5,597 nt of DNA from Deltaproteobacteria bacterium (GTDB lineage: Bacteria > Desulfobacterota > DSM-4660 > Desulfatiglandales > Desulfatiglandaceae). Positions 5,514-5,597 of this stretch are shown here, in pieces. The notes beneath the pieces were generated by a model. That model was not told the origin of the DNA, did no database searches, and was given only the letters and a program-made list of their open reading frames with translations. The stretch covers positions 1-5,597 of the forward strand of contig JAFDKD010000242.1 of NCBI GenBank assembly GCA_019307165.1, given 5' to 3'. The position numbers and the translations under genes were made by a program. How positions within the stretch are numbered: the stretch's first letter is position 1; the number at the start of each line of letters is the position of its first letter.

Positions 5514-5534
5514 AGGTGTCAGGTGTCAGGAAAG
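5514..5534. repeat. Short heptamer direct repeat AGGTGTC
   Basis: AGGTGTC is repeated exactly at 5514-5520 and 5521-5527, followed by a degenerate AGGAAAG (5528-5534) in the same register. It lies in the non-coding DNA after the transporter gene. The remaining bases to the window end show no gene or further repeat that I can support. Confidence 0.7.
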
Positions 5535-5597
5535 GATTTGTTTTAACCAAACGCTGGAAAATCAAGTGGGGGCAATTTCAGCAACACACAGCGGCGT

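Overview
The window carries four complete protein genes, all on the + strand, separated by non-coding gaps that hold an unusual amount of short-period repeat DNA. In order they are a CooC-type carbon monoxide dehydrogenase maturation ATPase (344-1105), phosphoserine aminotransferase SerC (1281-2369), asparaginyl-tRNA synthetase AsnS (best start 2737, end 4128) and a 12-helix major facilitator transporter of unknown substrate (4197-5417). I found no tRNA, rRNA, CRISPR array, transposase or phage gene.

Organism: moderately GC-rich genes, a nickel-CODH maturation ATPase (expected in anaerobes using the Wood-Ljungdahl pathway or CO metabolism) and intergenic repeats built on CGCAAAG/CTTTGCG and CACAGAG units all fit an anaerobic member of the Desulfobacterota, perhaps a sulfate reducer. 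This is inference from gene content and repeat style; no marker fixes the taxon.

Layout: 1-343 is non-coding, beginning with a G-rich 7-bp tandem array (6-75) and ending with a plausible promoter and ribosome binding site for cooC. Between cooC and serC (1106-1280) a near-consensus sigma70-type promoter has its -35 box on the cooC stop codon. It is followed by a leader with two competing hairpins and an 8-bp repeat array just before the serC ribosome binding site. Between serC and asnS (2370-2736) lies a composite inverted-repeat element of about 215 bp (2391-2605), a candidate asnS promoter (2623-2651) and a second 7-bp array (2664-2719) that runs almost to the asnS Shine-Dalgarno. AsnS and the transporter are 68 bp apart with a small perfect inverted repeat between them. 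After the transporter come two adjacent hairpins with the same ATA loop (5433-5476) and a third, short 7-bp repeat (5514-5534).

How the genes relate: they do not form one pathway. SerC (serine and possibly pyridoxal phosphate synthesis) and AsnS (translation) are housekeeping; CooC serves CODH/acetyl-CoA synthase enzymes whose genes are not in view. The genes look like separate transcription units, except that the transporter may be read through from asnS. The coding content is ordinary. The intergenic DNA is the unusual part: three unrelated-looking arrays share a 7-bp period, and one can base-pair with the predicted asnS start codon.
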